Shown: piece after piece, positions 52,044 through 63,043 of the stretch
Layout of the letters: the number at the start of each line of letters is the position of its first letter
Position numbering within the stretch: the first letter of the stretch is position 1
Assembly: GCA_027704905.1 (NCBI GenBank)
Contig: CM051020.1
Coordinates: 7,207,835-7,271,834, forward strand
DNA length: 64,000 bases
Origin: Muraenolepis orangiensis
Lineage: Eukaryota > Chordata > Actinopteri > Gadiformes > Muraenolepididae
Reading direction: 5' to 3'
The notes under the pieces: generated by a model
Databases searched by the model: none
Told to the model about the DNA's origin: nothing
What the model saw: the letters and a program-made list of their open reading frames with translations, nothing else
Made by a program: the position numbers and the translations under genes

Positions 52044-52299
52044 ACATAGTGCAGCTATGACGCTGCGCTGCCCGACGTTGCGCTTTACCCGCCTGCCGAC
52101 GCTGCCGACGTCGCACGGTCCCCACCTGACGACGTCGCGCTGTCCCTGCCTGCCGATGCTGCCGACGTCGCTCGGTCCCTGTCTGCCGACGTCCAGGGCT
52201 TGGGTCGCCACCACTTTGTTCCCGTCGCCGTGGGAGATGGAGATTTCGAGGGGGACGGTGATTTTTGTTTAGTTGTTGTTTTGGGGATGTCAGGAGCCA

Positions 52300-52700
52300 T
52301 CCCCGGAGAGGTCTAAAGAGATCCAGAGAGGTCCAGAGTGGACCCCAGAGGGGAGGTCCAGAGCAGACCTCAGAGGAGACTCTAGAGGAGGCCCCCAGAG
52401 GAGGCCCTTGAGGAGACCCCCAGAGGAGGCCCCAGAGGAGACCCCGGAGGAGGCCCCAAAGGAGGCCCCAGAGGAGACCCCCAGAGGAGGCCCCCAGAGG
52501 AGGCCCCAGAGAGGTCCAGAGAGGTCCAGAGGGGTCCAGAAAATACCTCAGAGGGGTCCAGAGAAGACCCCAGAGGAGACCTCAGAGGACACCCCAGAGG
52601 AGACCCCCAGAGGAGACCCCCAGAGGAGACCCCAGAGGAGACCCCCAGAGGAGGCCCCAGAGGAGACCCCAGAGGAGACCCCCAGAGGAGGTTCCAGAGG
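52300..52700 (+). repeat. GAGG/CCCCAGAG minisatellite
   Basis: About 400 bp of short units around AGAGGAGACCCCCAGAGGAG, encoding Pro/Glu/Arg-rich low-complexity peptide in all frames. It lies inside the LTR element. Confidence 0.92.
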
Positions 52701-52834
52701 AGTCCCTGCAGTCAGGAAGGACATGGACGGGTACTACCGTGTGTCCGCTGTCCCCGAAGACTCCTACCGACCTGGGCAGAACACCCCAGCAAGCCGGGTT
52801 AGGCACCAGGAGGCGCCCGTTGAGGGGGTGGTAC

Positions 52835-53371
52835 TGTCACGGTTACGGTGGTTGACAGGGGGCGTGGCCAAGCTGCGGGCTTTGGCGGTGTACACACGCA
52901 CCTGTCGGCAATTGCCGAGAGTAATTAGGTTAATCACGTCACCTGTGGGTGTATATATACCCTGGCGTCCCGTTACTTCGGGGCTAGGTCGTACTACGTC
53001 GTACTCTCTGGACGGAATCATTACGCCGATGTCCCGGTATCCAGATTACTCGCCTGTCCCGCGTCACTTGCCGGTCTAATACCTGTCGCTAGTCCGACCT
53101 CCCGGTATCCAGACCCCACTCCCATCCCGGACTACTCGCCTGTCTAATACCTGTCGCTGCTTCGACCTCCCGGTATCTAGACTCCTCTCCCGTCCCGGAC
53201 TACTTGCCGGTCTACTACCTGTCGTTACTCCGCTGATCGACTTCCCGGTATCCAGACCCCTGGCCTGTCCCCAATCACTCTTTTGTTATTTGCCTTAATA
53301 AAGCTCCACATTATCGCTTCATTGTGTCTTGGTCTGCGTTCTGGGTCCCACCATACTACCCCCTTGTGACA
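52835..53371 (+). repeat. 3' LTR of family A copy 2
   Basis: 537 bp, TGTCAC...GTGACA, with AATAAA at 53297-53302. The centre holds 3-4 imperfect units of about 60-70 bp around CGACCTCCCGGTATCCAGAC. Confidence 0.82.
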
Positions 53372-55283
53372 GGAGCGATTGTACTGTCCTAGCTGAGGTG
53401 TCGTAACTTCAACTAGACAGCCAGCCAAACTCCATAAAAAAGGACACAGGAATCGAGATGTAACTTTCTAGCTTCGTATTTTAATTGCAGACTCAATGTG
53501 CATGTCTTAATTAATCAGGAGTGAAACTGCAAAAAAAGCAAAAGGACAACACAATCAACTAAATTAACTCTATAAAAGGATAAGTTGAAATAGCATGATT
53601 GTATTGGTTTCCAGCTGACTATTGTTGGGTAAACGCGTCTCGTCGTGTGTCTCGTCTCTGTAGACTTCCTTGTCCATAGTGTTTAGGAAGATTATCTCTT
53701 CAATGGACGGAGACAGTTTCTGACTTTTTCCTGTTAAACACTGTCCAAGTGTTTTCTCTATGACACTCCTTGGCTTGGAGAGGTTGTCTTGTGGCTCCCC
53801 TGGACTCTGGAACAGTGGGAAGAGCCACTTTCTTATCCTGCACTGGTGGGCAGTTTGTGCGCTGGAAGGCGTAGGACCTCTCCTCTGCCTCGTCCTGCCT
53901 GCCGCTACTGCAATGCCCTCTCCTTTAGTACCCACTTATTGCGGAGAAGGGACAGAGCTCCACCTGGCTCTTCTCAGGCAACGGCGGCTGGGAACGCCAA
54001 AGTAGAGAGCCTGTGTGACTTTGACAGGAGATGGGGTGACCCCCTGCTCTATTTTGTGTTGACAAAAGGAAAAAGAACATTCCAGGATGATTGCTTGTTA
54101 TGATAGTGACATCTGAAAAGGCCGTCAAACTTGATTCATACAGACATCGAGGCCAGTGTGGAAAAGGTTGGGTGTTAAGTTGACAGCTACTTGGCTAGCT
54201 TCATGCATTCACATCTGCATGATAGTGATATTGTTATCAGTATAGCAAGATCACCTAAACATGCATTATCATGTTTACTCATTTGAATCCTTGAACGGAG
54301 GTGTTTCGCTGTTCCGTGAAGACACGCTCGTTTTCCGACAGCAGTTGTTTACATTTCAAAGTCTTCTTCTCTGTCCCTGATTAAACAATAAACGCTAGTC
54401 AATTTAAACCTCACATAAACACCTAACGCTTTATATAGCTTGCTCGTTAGTAACTCCTTTAGAACGTCGTAAGATAACATTAACGTTATTTCTGAAGCAT
54501 ATTACGTAAATACATTGCAAATATATGTTTACTGCAAAATAGGTTTTGAAAATGCATGATTTTATTGGTTTCCGCTTGCACTTGATGATCATTGTCCCGT
54601 GAGGGCACACTAGTATGGAAAACAGTTGTAATTGGCTAGAGTGTCAAAGGTCACGAAAATGCAATGAATTGCTGTCTATCTACTTCAGCAAAGTATTCTT
54701 CTATGCAGACTCACGAGAAGGGCACATGAAGGGCGCATAGGGGGCGCTGTTGAGCACCCCTTGCAATCGCTTATTGACAAATTGGACACACTAAACCCTC
54801 GAAGGTCCCGTGGGAACATGCACATGAAGGACAGAAGTCCGGGGGTGTGTGTTTTGGGTCAGGCCCATATGTTCAATAAACGTCCGCGACTATCCACTAG
54901 GAGACGCATGAACAAAAAATATTTAGAAAATATAGAAATTGCCTCAAAGGCGAAATAAGCATGGTAGAGGTCAGAAGCTAGCTAGCTGGCTGGTTGACTA
55001 ATGGCTCGGGCCAACCTCACTAAATCTCCCAGGCAGAAGTGTGTCACAAAACTGGAGGAGCTCCAAAGGTGCTGGCCAAACCACGACGGTATTTCTTAAG
55101 CGGGCGACACAAGGACAAAAGGTCTGAAGGTCCAAAAAACAATACGATTGCTGTGGGCGCGTATGGATGAGTCATGTTCGCGTACACGAACATGAGTCTA
55201 AAAACCCCAAAAACGGTAAAAGCAAAAACACAGAAATGAAGCCAAAAGGTCTGGTGGGAAAATTTGGAGAGGAGGGGGAGGGG
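53372..55283. other. No recognised gene
   Basis: 53,570-53,935 (minus) holds a 121-codon frame starting MGTKGEGIAVAAGRTRQRRG that I cannot assign. A theme GCATGATT.TATTGGTTTCC recurs at about 53,596 and 54,554. A small inverted repeat, TCATGTTCG/CGAACATGA, lies at 55,172-55,196. The rest is unassigned. Confidence 0.3.
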
Positions 55284-55310
55284 CGCTCCCCTTCCCCGGG
55301 AAGGGGAGCG
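55284..55310. repeat. 27-bp GC-rich palindrome
   Basis: CGCTCCCCTTCCC and its exact inverse are separated by a single C. Confidence 0.85.
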
Positions 55311-55436
55311 GCCATCACCAGTGGAGTGAAAAAGTAAAAAGAAGGGAACCGCCGGTCATAGCATACTTCCTGGGGAAGTTGGAGGGCAAGTTTGGCGAGG
55401 TTGTAAGAATAAAATGACATGATGGTGTAGAAACAA

Positions 55437-55740
55437 CAAGATACAAGATACAATGTATTTTTATTGGCCATTTGTAACAAGCACATTGGAATGCTCACTC
55501 CCCATTCCTTCCCGGAGTTTACATCTACAAAACAGGTCCCACAGATCTCCTCAATGCATGGAATTGCACACCCGATGATCTTCTCTGCCGTCCTCACGAC
55601 CCTCGGGGTGGCTTTCTTGTTCTGTGCAGTGGTGTTGCCGTACAACACAGTGACGCCACTCGTCAGGACGCTCTTTACGGTGACACGGAAGAAGTTCACT
55701 AGCCACCTCTGGTCTAACCACATTTTGTACCAATTTTTTT
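55437..55740 (-). pseudogene. Rex1/L2-like LINE RT C-terminus and 3' tail
   Basis: Minus-strand translation reads FFRVTVKSVLTSGVTVLYGN, RVVRTAEKIIGCAIPCIEEI, then a short 3' UTR ending AATACATTGTATCTTGTATC. Same family as the tails at 13,012-13,092 and 6,545-6,600. Strongly 5'-truncated. 55,760-56,079 holds nothing recognised. Confidence 0.75.
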
Positions 55741-56079
55741 CGCCGCCTCTTGCAACTTGCAAAATTGTGTTACTTGCCAAAATCTCTGCAGATCACCGCA
55801 ATGCAGAAATGTTTGAAGGGGGTGGGGCCAGATTTATTTACACAATCAGATTTCCCATTACCTCTTCTCCATTTAGACTCCGCTGGTCTTAACTAACGGA
55901 ATGTTCTGTTTCGCATTGAGTACATCAATGCATGTTACCTTTAATCACCGGTGTGACTGAAGAATACTACCAAAATGTCAACTGACTGTAGGGGTTGGCG
56001 AGAGATGGGGCTGAACCTGAGGTTGGATTCAGGTTTGTAACATGAAATAAACGAGACACACTCACACACAAAATCAGAT

Positions 56080-56135
<56 letters not shown>
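56080..56135 (+). repeat. (CA)n microsatellite
   Basis: About 55 bp of CA with CA-rich flanks to about 56,210. Confidence 0.95.
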
Positions 56136-56138
<3 letters not shown>

Positions 56139-56417
56139 CAGATGCACACGCACATAAACACACATAAACAGACACACATACAAAGACACATATGCACACA
56201 CACACAGTCACACAATCACATGTTGTCATGTACACACTGGCCCTCACTGGCCACTATGTTTATGGATGATGTCGCCTGGGCACCACAAGGACCTAGGTAG
56301 CAAAGATGGAGTTGTTAGAAGGACACAATTAGATCCAGCGCCAGGGAGTAAAGCAGGGTCTCTGGGAAAGCGGACCCAGAGAATGGTGTCGCATACAGGG
56401 GGGTAATTCCTCTGTGT

Positions 56418-56539
<122 letters not shown>

Positions 56540-56807
56540 CCAAGCCTTGATGTCCCTGATTGCCCTCAATCATAGCCTCTGATTGGGTGACGAGATGATG
56601 GAGAGGTCCCAGAGAGATAGAGATAGAGACCGGGTAGGGTCTCTAACCTCACTCCCCGCCCGCACACTAGTTCTCCACTTATTAGGGATCCATTTATATC
56701 TGTCCTCCTCCTGTCTTAGATTCAGTTTGTGTGAGAACAGTGGACGTACACGCATGTTGCTACAGGCACACACAGATAAACGTACATATAGAAGCACACA
56801 CGCACAG

Positions 56808-57194
56808 TGTCACGCCCACTAGGTCGCCTGTTAGGTCGGCCTAACCCTCATTTTAGCTGCAGCCAATCCCTGTCTTCTCTCTGCTAATTGTTGAATTCAA
56901 CTCACCTGCTCGTTCCCATTCATAAACCCCAGCCCTTCAACCACACACTGCAAGATTGCTGCCTACTCCGCATACTTAATTTCCCATATTCCAGTTTCCA
57001 GTTTGTGTTCACCTCCGATGACCCCTGCCTGCCTGGCACCGCTCCCACCTTCCACAACCCCAGCCTGCCTTAAGCCGATCATGCCTTCTAGGACCCTCGT
57101 CTGCCTGGGGCCAATCCGCAGTGCAGAGTGGCTGGGCCGATGTTGCGTTGCCTGGGCACGTTTGTTCACTGATTAAGTGACCTGCTACGTGACA
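56808..57194 (+). repeat. Ty3/gypsy LTR
   Basis: 387 bp with TGTCAC at the start and GTGACA at the end, TAATTGTTGAATTCAACTCA, CATAAACCCCAGCCCTTCA and C/T-rich CCTGCCTGCCTGG stretches, as in fish gypsy LTRs. No AATAAA is visible. It lies upstream of, and in the same orientation as, the gypsy pol remnant from 57,841, so it is probably that element's 5' LTR. Confidence 0.6.
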
Positions 57195-57214
57195 ACAAAC
57201 AAACAAAACAACAA

Positions 57215-57460
57215 ATCTGGAGGATTGAATCTTATTGGTCACATACATGTAAACATACAGTGAAATGTGTTTTCTGCATTTAACCCATCCTAGTATTAGG
57301 AGCAGTGGGCAGCTATTTATACAGCGCCCGGGGAGCAGTTAGGGTGTCTTCCTCAAGGACACCTCGACAGTTTTTGCTAGGAGGAGCCGGGGATCTAACC
57401 AGCAACCTTCCGGTTGTGAGGCGACCGCTCTACCTCCTGAGCTATACTGCCGCCCAAACT
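57215..57460 (-). repeat. tRNA-derived SINE, minus strand
   Basis: Minus-strand head GGCAGTATAGCTCAGGAGGT (A-box region) and GGTTAGATCCC (B-box), then the same body and TGTGACCAATAAG end as the SINE at 35,037-35,280. It sits between the gypsy LTR and gypsy pol. Confidence 0.8.
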
Positions 57461-57840
57461 GGCTCTAACAGATAAACCAGAGGACCTTTAACATTTAATA
57501 ACTTTAGTGACTTTACTGTACAATTGGTTATGTGAGCAGTGATTATAGAATTGCAGTGTTTGTCCTCACTTCAGCCCCAATTCCCAAGGTGACGTCACGC
57601 CAAATATCTCTTATCGTATTGGGATTCCCCGAGGGCTGCCGATCCGGAACCTAGTTAGCTTGTACATGCCCCTTTATCCACTGAGGAACACCCCACCGTA
57701 GATGAGATGGAGCCTGCTTGTACTGTTGACTAACTGATCATTTTATTTCCTTCTCCCCTCTGTGTCTGGGAAACGGTCACATTGGGGAGGTTTGAATGAG
57801 CCGGTCTATCAGTGAGTCTACCTCGCGTCCTTTGCTAAGT

Positions 57841-58915
57841 GCCACAATTCTCTGTCTATTGATCTATCTGCTTTAGTTGACTCAGGGGCAGATGAGATCT
57901 GAAGGTAGCACGTCAGTTGGGCTTAGAGCCCATTTCCCTTGAGGAGCCCATGGTGGCCAGGGTGCTGACTGCAATGCCTTATGTTGACTAAAAGACCGCC
58001 CTTAACCTACTACTCTCGGAAAATCACAGGGAAGCCATTACATTTTTTTCTTTCTGTCATAACCACTGTCTCCGTTCCGCTACTGCCCCGTCGCCAATCA
58101 TCTCATCGCCTCCTTCAAAAACCCCAGATCTTTCCACGGTGCACAAAGCAGGTTTTTAAACAAACATTTTGCAATCTCTGCCCCCCCCCATCACCCTTTG
58201 GACTGTGCAATAGACCACCTGCCTGGTGGTCCACTTCCTAGCAGTCTGTTATATAATCTCTCCCGGCCGGAGCGTGAGGCTTTAAAGAGTTATTTAAAGG
58301 AGTCTTTGGCTGCTGGAATAATCTCCTCCTCTTCCCCGGTCGGCACTGGATTTTTCTTTGTAGATAAGTAAGATGCCTATGTCCGTGCATAGATTACTGT
58401 GGTTTTAAACGCCATTACTGTTAAAAATAAGTACCCCCTGCCCCTCATTGACTCCGTTTGTGTCCCTCTTAGCAGGGCTTCAATTTATTTTAAGTTAGAC
58501 TTCTGGAATGCATATTAATAAAATTAAATATCTGGTGATGCCATCTAACGCTCTTGCTGTGTTTCAGGCCTTTTTTCAACAACGTCCTTCGGGACATAAA
58601 CCGCTTTGTATTTATCTATCTTGATGATATTTTGATTATATTTTCTTCGTCCATTGAAGAACCTGAACAACATGTTGTTCAGGTTCTCTAAAGCTTTCTG
58701 AAGAACAACATGTACGTTAAGGCAGAGAAATGTGTTTTTGGTGTCTCCTCTGTTCCCGTGTTGGGTTACAATTTGTGGCTGTAGGATAAGCTGGAGATGG
58801 ATCCCGGAAAGGTGTCCACGATGGCAGAATGGCCTACTTCCTCCAACAAGAAGAAACTGCAGCAGTTTCTTCAATTGTTATCGTCTGTTTATCTGAAATA
58901 ATTGCCAGATCGCTT
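57841..58915 (+). pseudogene. Ty3/gypsy protease-RT remnant
   Basis: Protease motif ALVDSGADEI (DSGA from 57879) is followed by decayed linker, then RT with AVFQAFFNNVLRDINRFVFI and YLDDIL (YLDD at 58617-58628) and the connection-domain start KKKLQQFLQLL near 58,850. Several stops and small shifts occur; Gag is not recognisable between 57,461 and 57,840. The downstream RNase H part of the same element appears at 63,013-63,042 and 63,831-64,000, after nested insertions. Confidence 0.8.
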
Positions 58916-58939
58916 TCCCACTCTCTGCTTTCACGTGAT

Positions 58940-60068
58940 CACGGCGCTGGAGGAGAGTACACACGTTTCTACGAGCTCCCACAGTTTATTTAGTTTACTT
59001 AGTTTACTTGTAATTTTCGCACTTTTCTTGTATATTTAAGTTACTTTATAGGATTTTAGCAAGTCACCATGTGTGTTATCACATATGATCGTCAAACACT
59101 CTTTGAATTACGGAACAATACAACCACAGACAACGCAACAAACGACTAACCTGCGGAGATCCGGAGGGACAACGGAGAGCGGGGGAGGGGAGCCCCTTCC
59201 CCGACCAGGGCAAAAGCCCCGGGGGGGCAACAACAAACGCGCCCGTCGGAGAGGGTCCCGTGGCGGCCGACTGGTTAGGACACGCCGGAAGGGATGGAAA
59301 CCAGCCCTACTGAGAATTCTCTTTTCCAACATCCAGTCTCTCGCAAACAAGTCAGGTGACGAGTTTTTTACGGAAACGTGGCTGTCCTCCGTGATTCCTG
59401 ACAAAGCAGTGCAACCACCGGGATTCTCTTTGTTTTTCGACCACCTGAACAGCTGAGTCTACGGGGAAGAACAAAGGTGGGGGCCGTATGCTGCTTGGTG
59501 AACAACTGGTGTAAGGATGTTCAGGTGCTTTCACAACACTGCTCATCTCAATTAGTGACAATCAAGTGTCGCCCTTTTTACTTGCTGAGGGAAATCTCCG
59601 CTACTCCCATGGCGATGGTTTACATCCAACCACAGGCTGATGCGAACATCACATTAGATGAGCATTACATCGAAGTTAGCAAACTTCAGAATCACTACCC
59701 TGAGGCAGTCTCCATCGTAGCGGGGGACTTTAACCACTGCAATTTAAAAAGGTATTACCAAAATTCTATCTCATGTCCAACAATACATAACGAGACTCTC
59801 GATCACTGCTATTCCACCATTAAGCATGCTTATCACGCTGTTGCACGGCCGGCTTTCGTCAAATCAGACCACGCCTCCGTGCTTCTACTTCCTGTTTACA
59901 AGCAGAAGTTGAAGTCCACGCCCACAGCTGTAAAGAACGTACGGCGCTGGACAGATGACACCTTACTTTGGTGGACTTCAGAAGCTTCTCATCTCATCTC
60001 GGATCCTGTCCTGTTACAGCCCAACAGTGGTTGGGCAGTTTGTAGTAGAGGTCGACCTTTCAGATGGT
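58940..60068 (+). mobile_element. Rex1/L2-like LINE 5' part, plus strand
   Basis: A possible 5' UTR is followed by an ORF start at ATG 59069 (MCVITYDRQTLFELRNN), a basic Gly/Arg region, and an apurinic-type endonuclease: LLRILFSNIQSLANK, FFTETWLS, then VAGDFNHCN (about 59,726) and KSDHAS (about 59,860). An internal deletion and frameshifts are evident, and it stops where the minus-strand LINE begins. It is inserted into the gypsy element. Confidence 0.75.
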
Positions 60069-60301
60069 GGAATCAAGTCAAGTCAAGTTTATTGTCACTT
60101 CACAGTTTACACAAGTATAAAGCAGTGAGTGAAAATATTATGTGCAATACCCGACGACAGACAGTAGTTATAAAAAAAATGTACAAAACTGTATAAAGTT
60201 AAATATATAAAATAAAAATGCAATTCATAAAATGCAATATATCGGCACAGAAAAAGAGCAATATGTATATATAAATGTAATAAAATATACATTGTTATAT
60301 G

Positions 60302-61697
60302 CTATACGCCCTTGTTCAGCAGCCTGATGGCCTGACTGTGGAAGCTATCTCTGAGTCTATTTGTACGGCACTTGATACTGCGGTATCGCCTGCTTGACGT
60401 TAAAAGTGAATACAGTTTGTGGCTGGGGTGGGCATTGTCTTTTATGATGTGTTTGGCCTTGGCCCCACACCGCTGGCTGTATATATCCAGGAGGGAGGGG
60501 AACTGGGCCGTCCGACCCTTTGAAGCGCTCTGCGCTCGAGTGCGGTGCAGTTCCCGTACCAGGCGGTGATACACCCTGTAAGAACACACCTCGATGGTGC
60601 CGGTATAGAATGTTCTCAGGATGCGGGGGTCCATGCTGAATCTCAGACGCCTGAGGAAATACAGGCATTGTTCGAGGAACTTGAAGCTGCTGACCCTCTC
60701 TACTGCAACACCGTCGATGGAGATAGGGCTGTGCTCTCTCTGCTTCCTGTAGTCCACGATCAGCTCCTTGGTCTTCTTAACGTTGAGGGCGAGGCTGTTC
60801 TCCTGGCACCACTGCTCCAGCGATCCAACCTCCTCCCTGTATGCTGTCTCGTCGTTGCCGACGATCAGGCCCATCACTGTCGTGTCGTCAGCAAACTTGA
60901 TGATGACGTTGGAGCTGGGCATAGCCATACAGTCGTGGGTGTAGAGGGAGTAGAGGAGAGGGCTCAGCTTGCATCCCTGGGGGGCTCCCGTGTTGAGGGT
61001 CAGTGGCTCTGAGTTGATGCTGCCCATCAGGAACTATTGTGTTGAACGCTGAGCTGTAGTCCACAAACAGCATTTGCACATAACAGTTCATTCCCTCCAG
61101 GTGGGAAAGGGCAGTGTGTAGGGCCATGGCAATTGCGTCGTCCGTGGATCTGTTTTGACAACATGCAAATTGCCATGGGTCCAGCGTGGCAGGTAACACG
61201 GAGCAAATAAAGTCCTTGACCAACCTCTCGAAGCATTCGCTGACAATCGAGGTGAGGGCTACAGGTCTATAGTCATTCAGGCATGTTACCTAATTGGGTT
61301 GTTTAGGGACAGGCACAATGGTGGACATCTTGAAGACCGCGGGAACAGCCTGGGACAGGGAGAGGTTGATGATGTCTGTAAAGACTCCTGCCAACTGGTC
61401 TGTGCATGCTCTGAGGACGCGACCCGGGATGTCGTCGGGGCCTGCCGCCTTACGCATGTTCAACCGCTTGAAGGTGCGGCGCACATCCGCCTCCGAGATG
61501 TTCAGCAGGCTGGTCTCCTTAGGCGGCGCTGGCTTCGGCGGGCTGCCGTTCATGTCGAACCGAGCGAAAAAAGTATTTAGCTCTCCTGGGAGGGAGGTAG
61601 AGGAGTTCTCTACACAACTGGTTCTCCCTCTGAAGTTCATTATCGTCTGTAGCCCCTGCCACATACCCCTCGCGTCGTGGCTCTTGAATTTCTCCAC
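60302..61697 (-). pseudogene. LINE reverse transcriptase (frameshifted)
   Basis: Blocks on the minus strand: NMRKAAGPDDIPGRVLRACT (61,290-61,697), then MLFVDYSSAFNTIVP (60,888-61,223), then QGCKLSPLLYSLYTHDC and catalytic FADDTT (FADD at 60884-60895) in 60,302-61,027, ending in SFHSQAIRLLNKGV. The catalytic aspartates are present, but at least two frameshifts and a deletion near 60,680 (FKFL joined directly to EQCLYFLRRL) inactivate the copy. Confidence 0.85.
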
Positions 61698-61914
61698 TCT
61701 GTCCGTTTATTCCTCCTTATTCCCGGAGCCAAAGGTGGCGTTACGCGCGTGTAGGGCAGCGTGAACATCGCCGTTAATCCACGGTTTCTGGTTGGGGTAT
61801 ATCCGAACCGACTTGGTCGGAACAACGTCATCTATGCACTTCTTGATGAACCTGGTGACAGAGGACGCGTACTCGTTGATGTTATTGTCCGAGGCAACGT
61901 GGAACATGTCCCAG

Positions 61915-62860
61915 TCAGCGCTGTAGCATAGAGTCTGATTGGTCGGACCAGCATTGGACCTCCCTCACAGCGATCGGTTGCTGCTTCAGTCTCTGCCTAT
62001 AGGTGGGGAGTAGCTGGATAGAGCGGTGGTCTGATTTGCCGAATGGTGGGCGGAGGAGGACCTTGTAGCCACCACGGAAGGGAGTGTAGCAGTGGTTTAG
62101 GATCCGCTCACCCCGTGTGTTGCTCGTTATGTGTTGGTAGAACTTCGGGAGAACCTTCTTCAGGTTTGCCTTGTTGAAGTCCCCCGCCACGATGAGGGCA
62201 GCCTCAGGGTGTGCCGACTCCTGTTCGCCCCATACAGTTCCTTCAGCGCTGTGTCCGTGTTGGCTTGTGGGGAAATGTAAACAGCAGTTACCGCTGTAAA
62301 CTCCCGAGGTAGCGAGTATGGACGGCACATAAGCATCAGGTACTCCAGGTCCGGGGAACAGAAAGACTTGAGGGGATGTACATGACTTTGGTTGCACCAA
62401 GATCTGTTTATCATGAGACATACCCCCCCTCCGCAATCTTTACCGGAGAGAGCCCGGTGGACGCCCGGTGGACGGAAAATCCTGTTTGCTCGATAGTTGC
62501 GTCGGTAACCCCCTCCGACATCCATGTCTCCGTAAGGCAGATGATACAGTTGTCCTTAGTTTCCCAGTGGAATACGAGCCTGTAGCTCGCTTAACTTATT
62601 GTCCAGAGACTGTACATTAGCCAGTAGAATGGTGGGTAGTGGGGGGCAATCGGATCGACATCTCAGCCTGACTAGCACGCCGGCTCGCTTCCCTTGCTTC
62701 TTCCTGCGACGCTTGCATGTAATCGTGCCCAAGATGGTCGGAGATAATCCAGCTGTGACTTCGGACGGGACGTCCGAGTCGAAAGGATGAAAAAACTCTG
62801 GTAGGCGGCAAGCGACTGTCGATCTGATCTCCAGAAGTGTGCAAAAGTTATAAATGAACG
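61915..62860 (-). pseudogene. LINE endonuclease and basic N-terminus (frameshifted)
   Basis: Minus-strand blocks: TCKRRRKKQGKRAGVLVRLR and ILLANVQSLDNKLSELQARI (start of the endonuclease), then GGGVCLMINRSWCNQSHVH, CRPYSLPREFTAVTAVYISP, LIVAGDFNKANLKKVLPKF and GKSDHRSIQLLPTYRQRL. The metal- and phosphate-binding motifs GDFN and SDH are visible. It nicks target DNA for target-primed reverse transcription in intact relatives. Confidence 0.8.
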
Positions 62861-63012
62861 TGCTGCTAACTTCCTGAACAAAGATAGTCGCGATAAAAAT
62901 AATAAATAACAAAAAACTGCGTTGTCGTGTGGGAGCTTGCGACACGGCAGCCATCTCGTATGGCACCATACTCAGACTCATGAAGCTCCTGAATTGAATC
63001 TCCTGAATTGAA

Positions 63013-63042
63013 GCTGTTCTGTCACAACACTCACCCTCTGAT
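63013..63042 (+). pseudogene. Ty3/gypsy RNase H fragment left of hAT insertion
   Basis: Translates AVLSQHSPSD, the start of gypsy RNase H, and is interrupted by the hAT element at 63,044. A 13-bp direct repeat (CTCCTGAATTGAA at 62986-62998 and 63000-63012) marks the junction with the minus-strand LINE. Confidence 0.75.
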
Positions 63043-63043
63043 G

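Larger units (their letters stand above)
51830..53371 (+). mobile_element. Non-autonomous LTR retrotransposon, family A copy 2
   Basis: Partial 5' LTR (51,830-52,043), an internal region with the GCTGCCGACGTCGC theme and a large minisatellite (52,300-52,700), a purine-rich tract GAGGGGGTGGTAC and a full 3' LTR (52,835-53,371). It shares LTR and interior themes with the minus-strand copy at 6,785-8,136. No protease, RT or integrase frame. Confidence 0.72.
60069..62985 (-). mobile_element. Rex1/L2-like LINE, nearly full-length, minus strand
   Basis: About 2.9 kb. The 3' end at 60,069 has AAGTCAAGTCAAGTTTATTG and a 3' UTR matching the copy at 10,139. The coding order on the minus strand is basic N-terminus and endonuclease (about 62,860-61,930), RT (about 61,740-60,420) and C-terminal KRYRSIKCRTNR-like tail. 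It disrupts the plus-strand LINE at 60,068. Frameshifts interrupt the single ORF. Confidence 0.82.

Noticed and set aside
52273..53079. 268-codon Pro/Glu/Arg-rich ORF as a gene
   Set aside because: It spans a minisatellite, continues into an LTR and has no domain. It is explained by the repeat.
57981..58241. Separate small ORF between gypsy protease and RT
   Set aside because: It is decayed gypsy linker sequence in one of several shifted frames.
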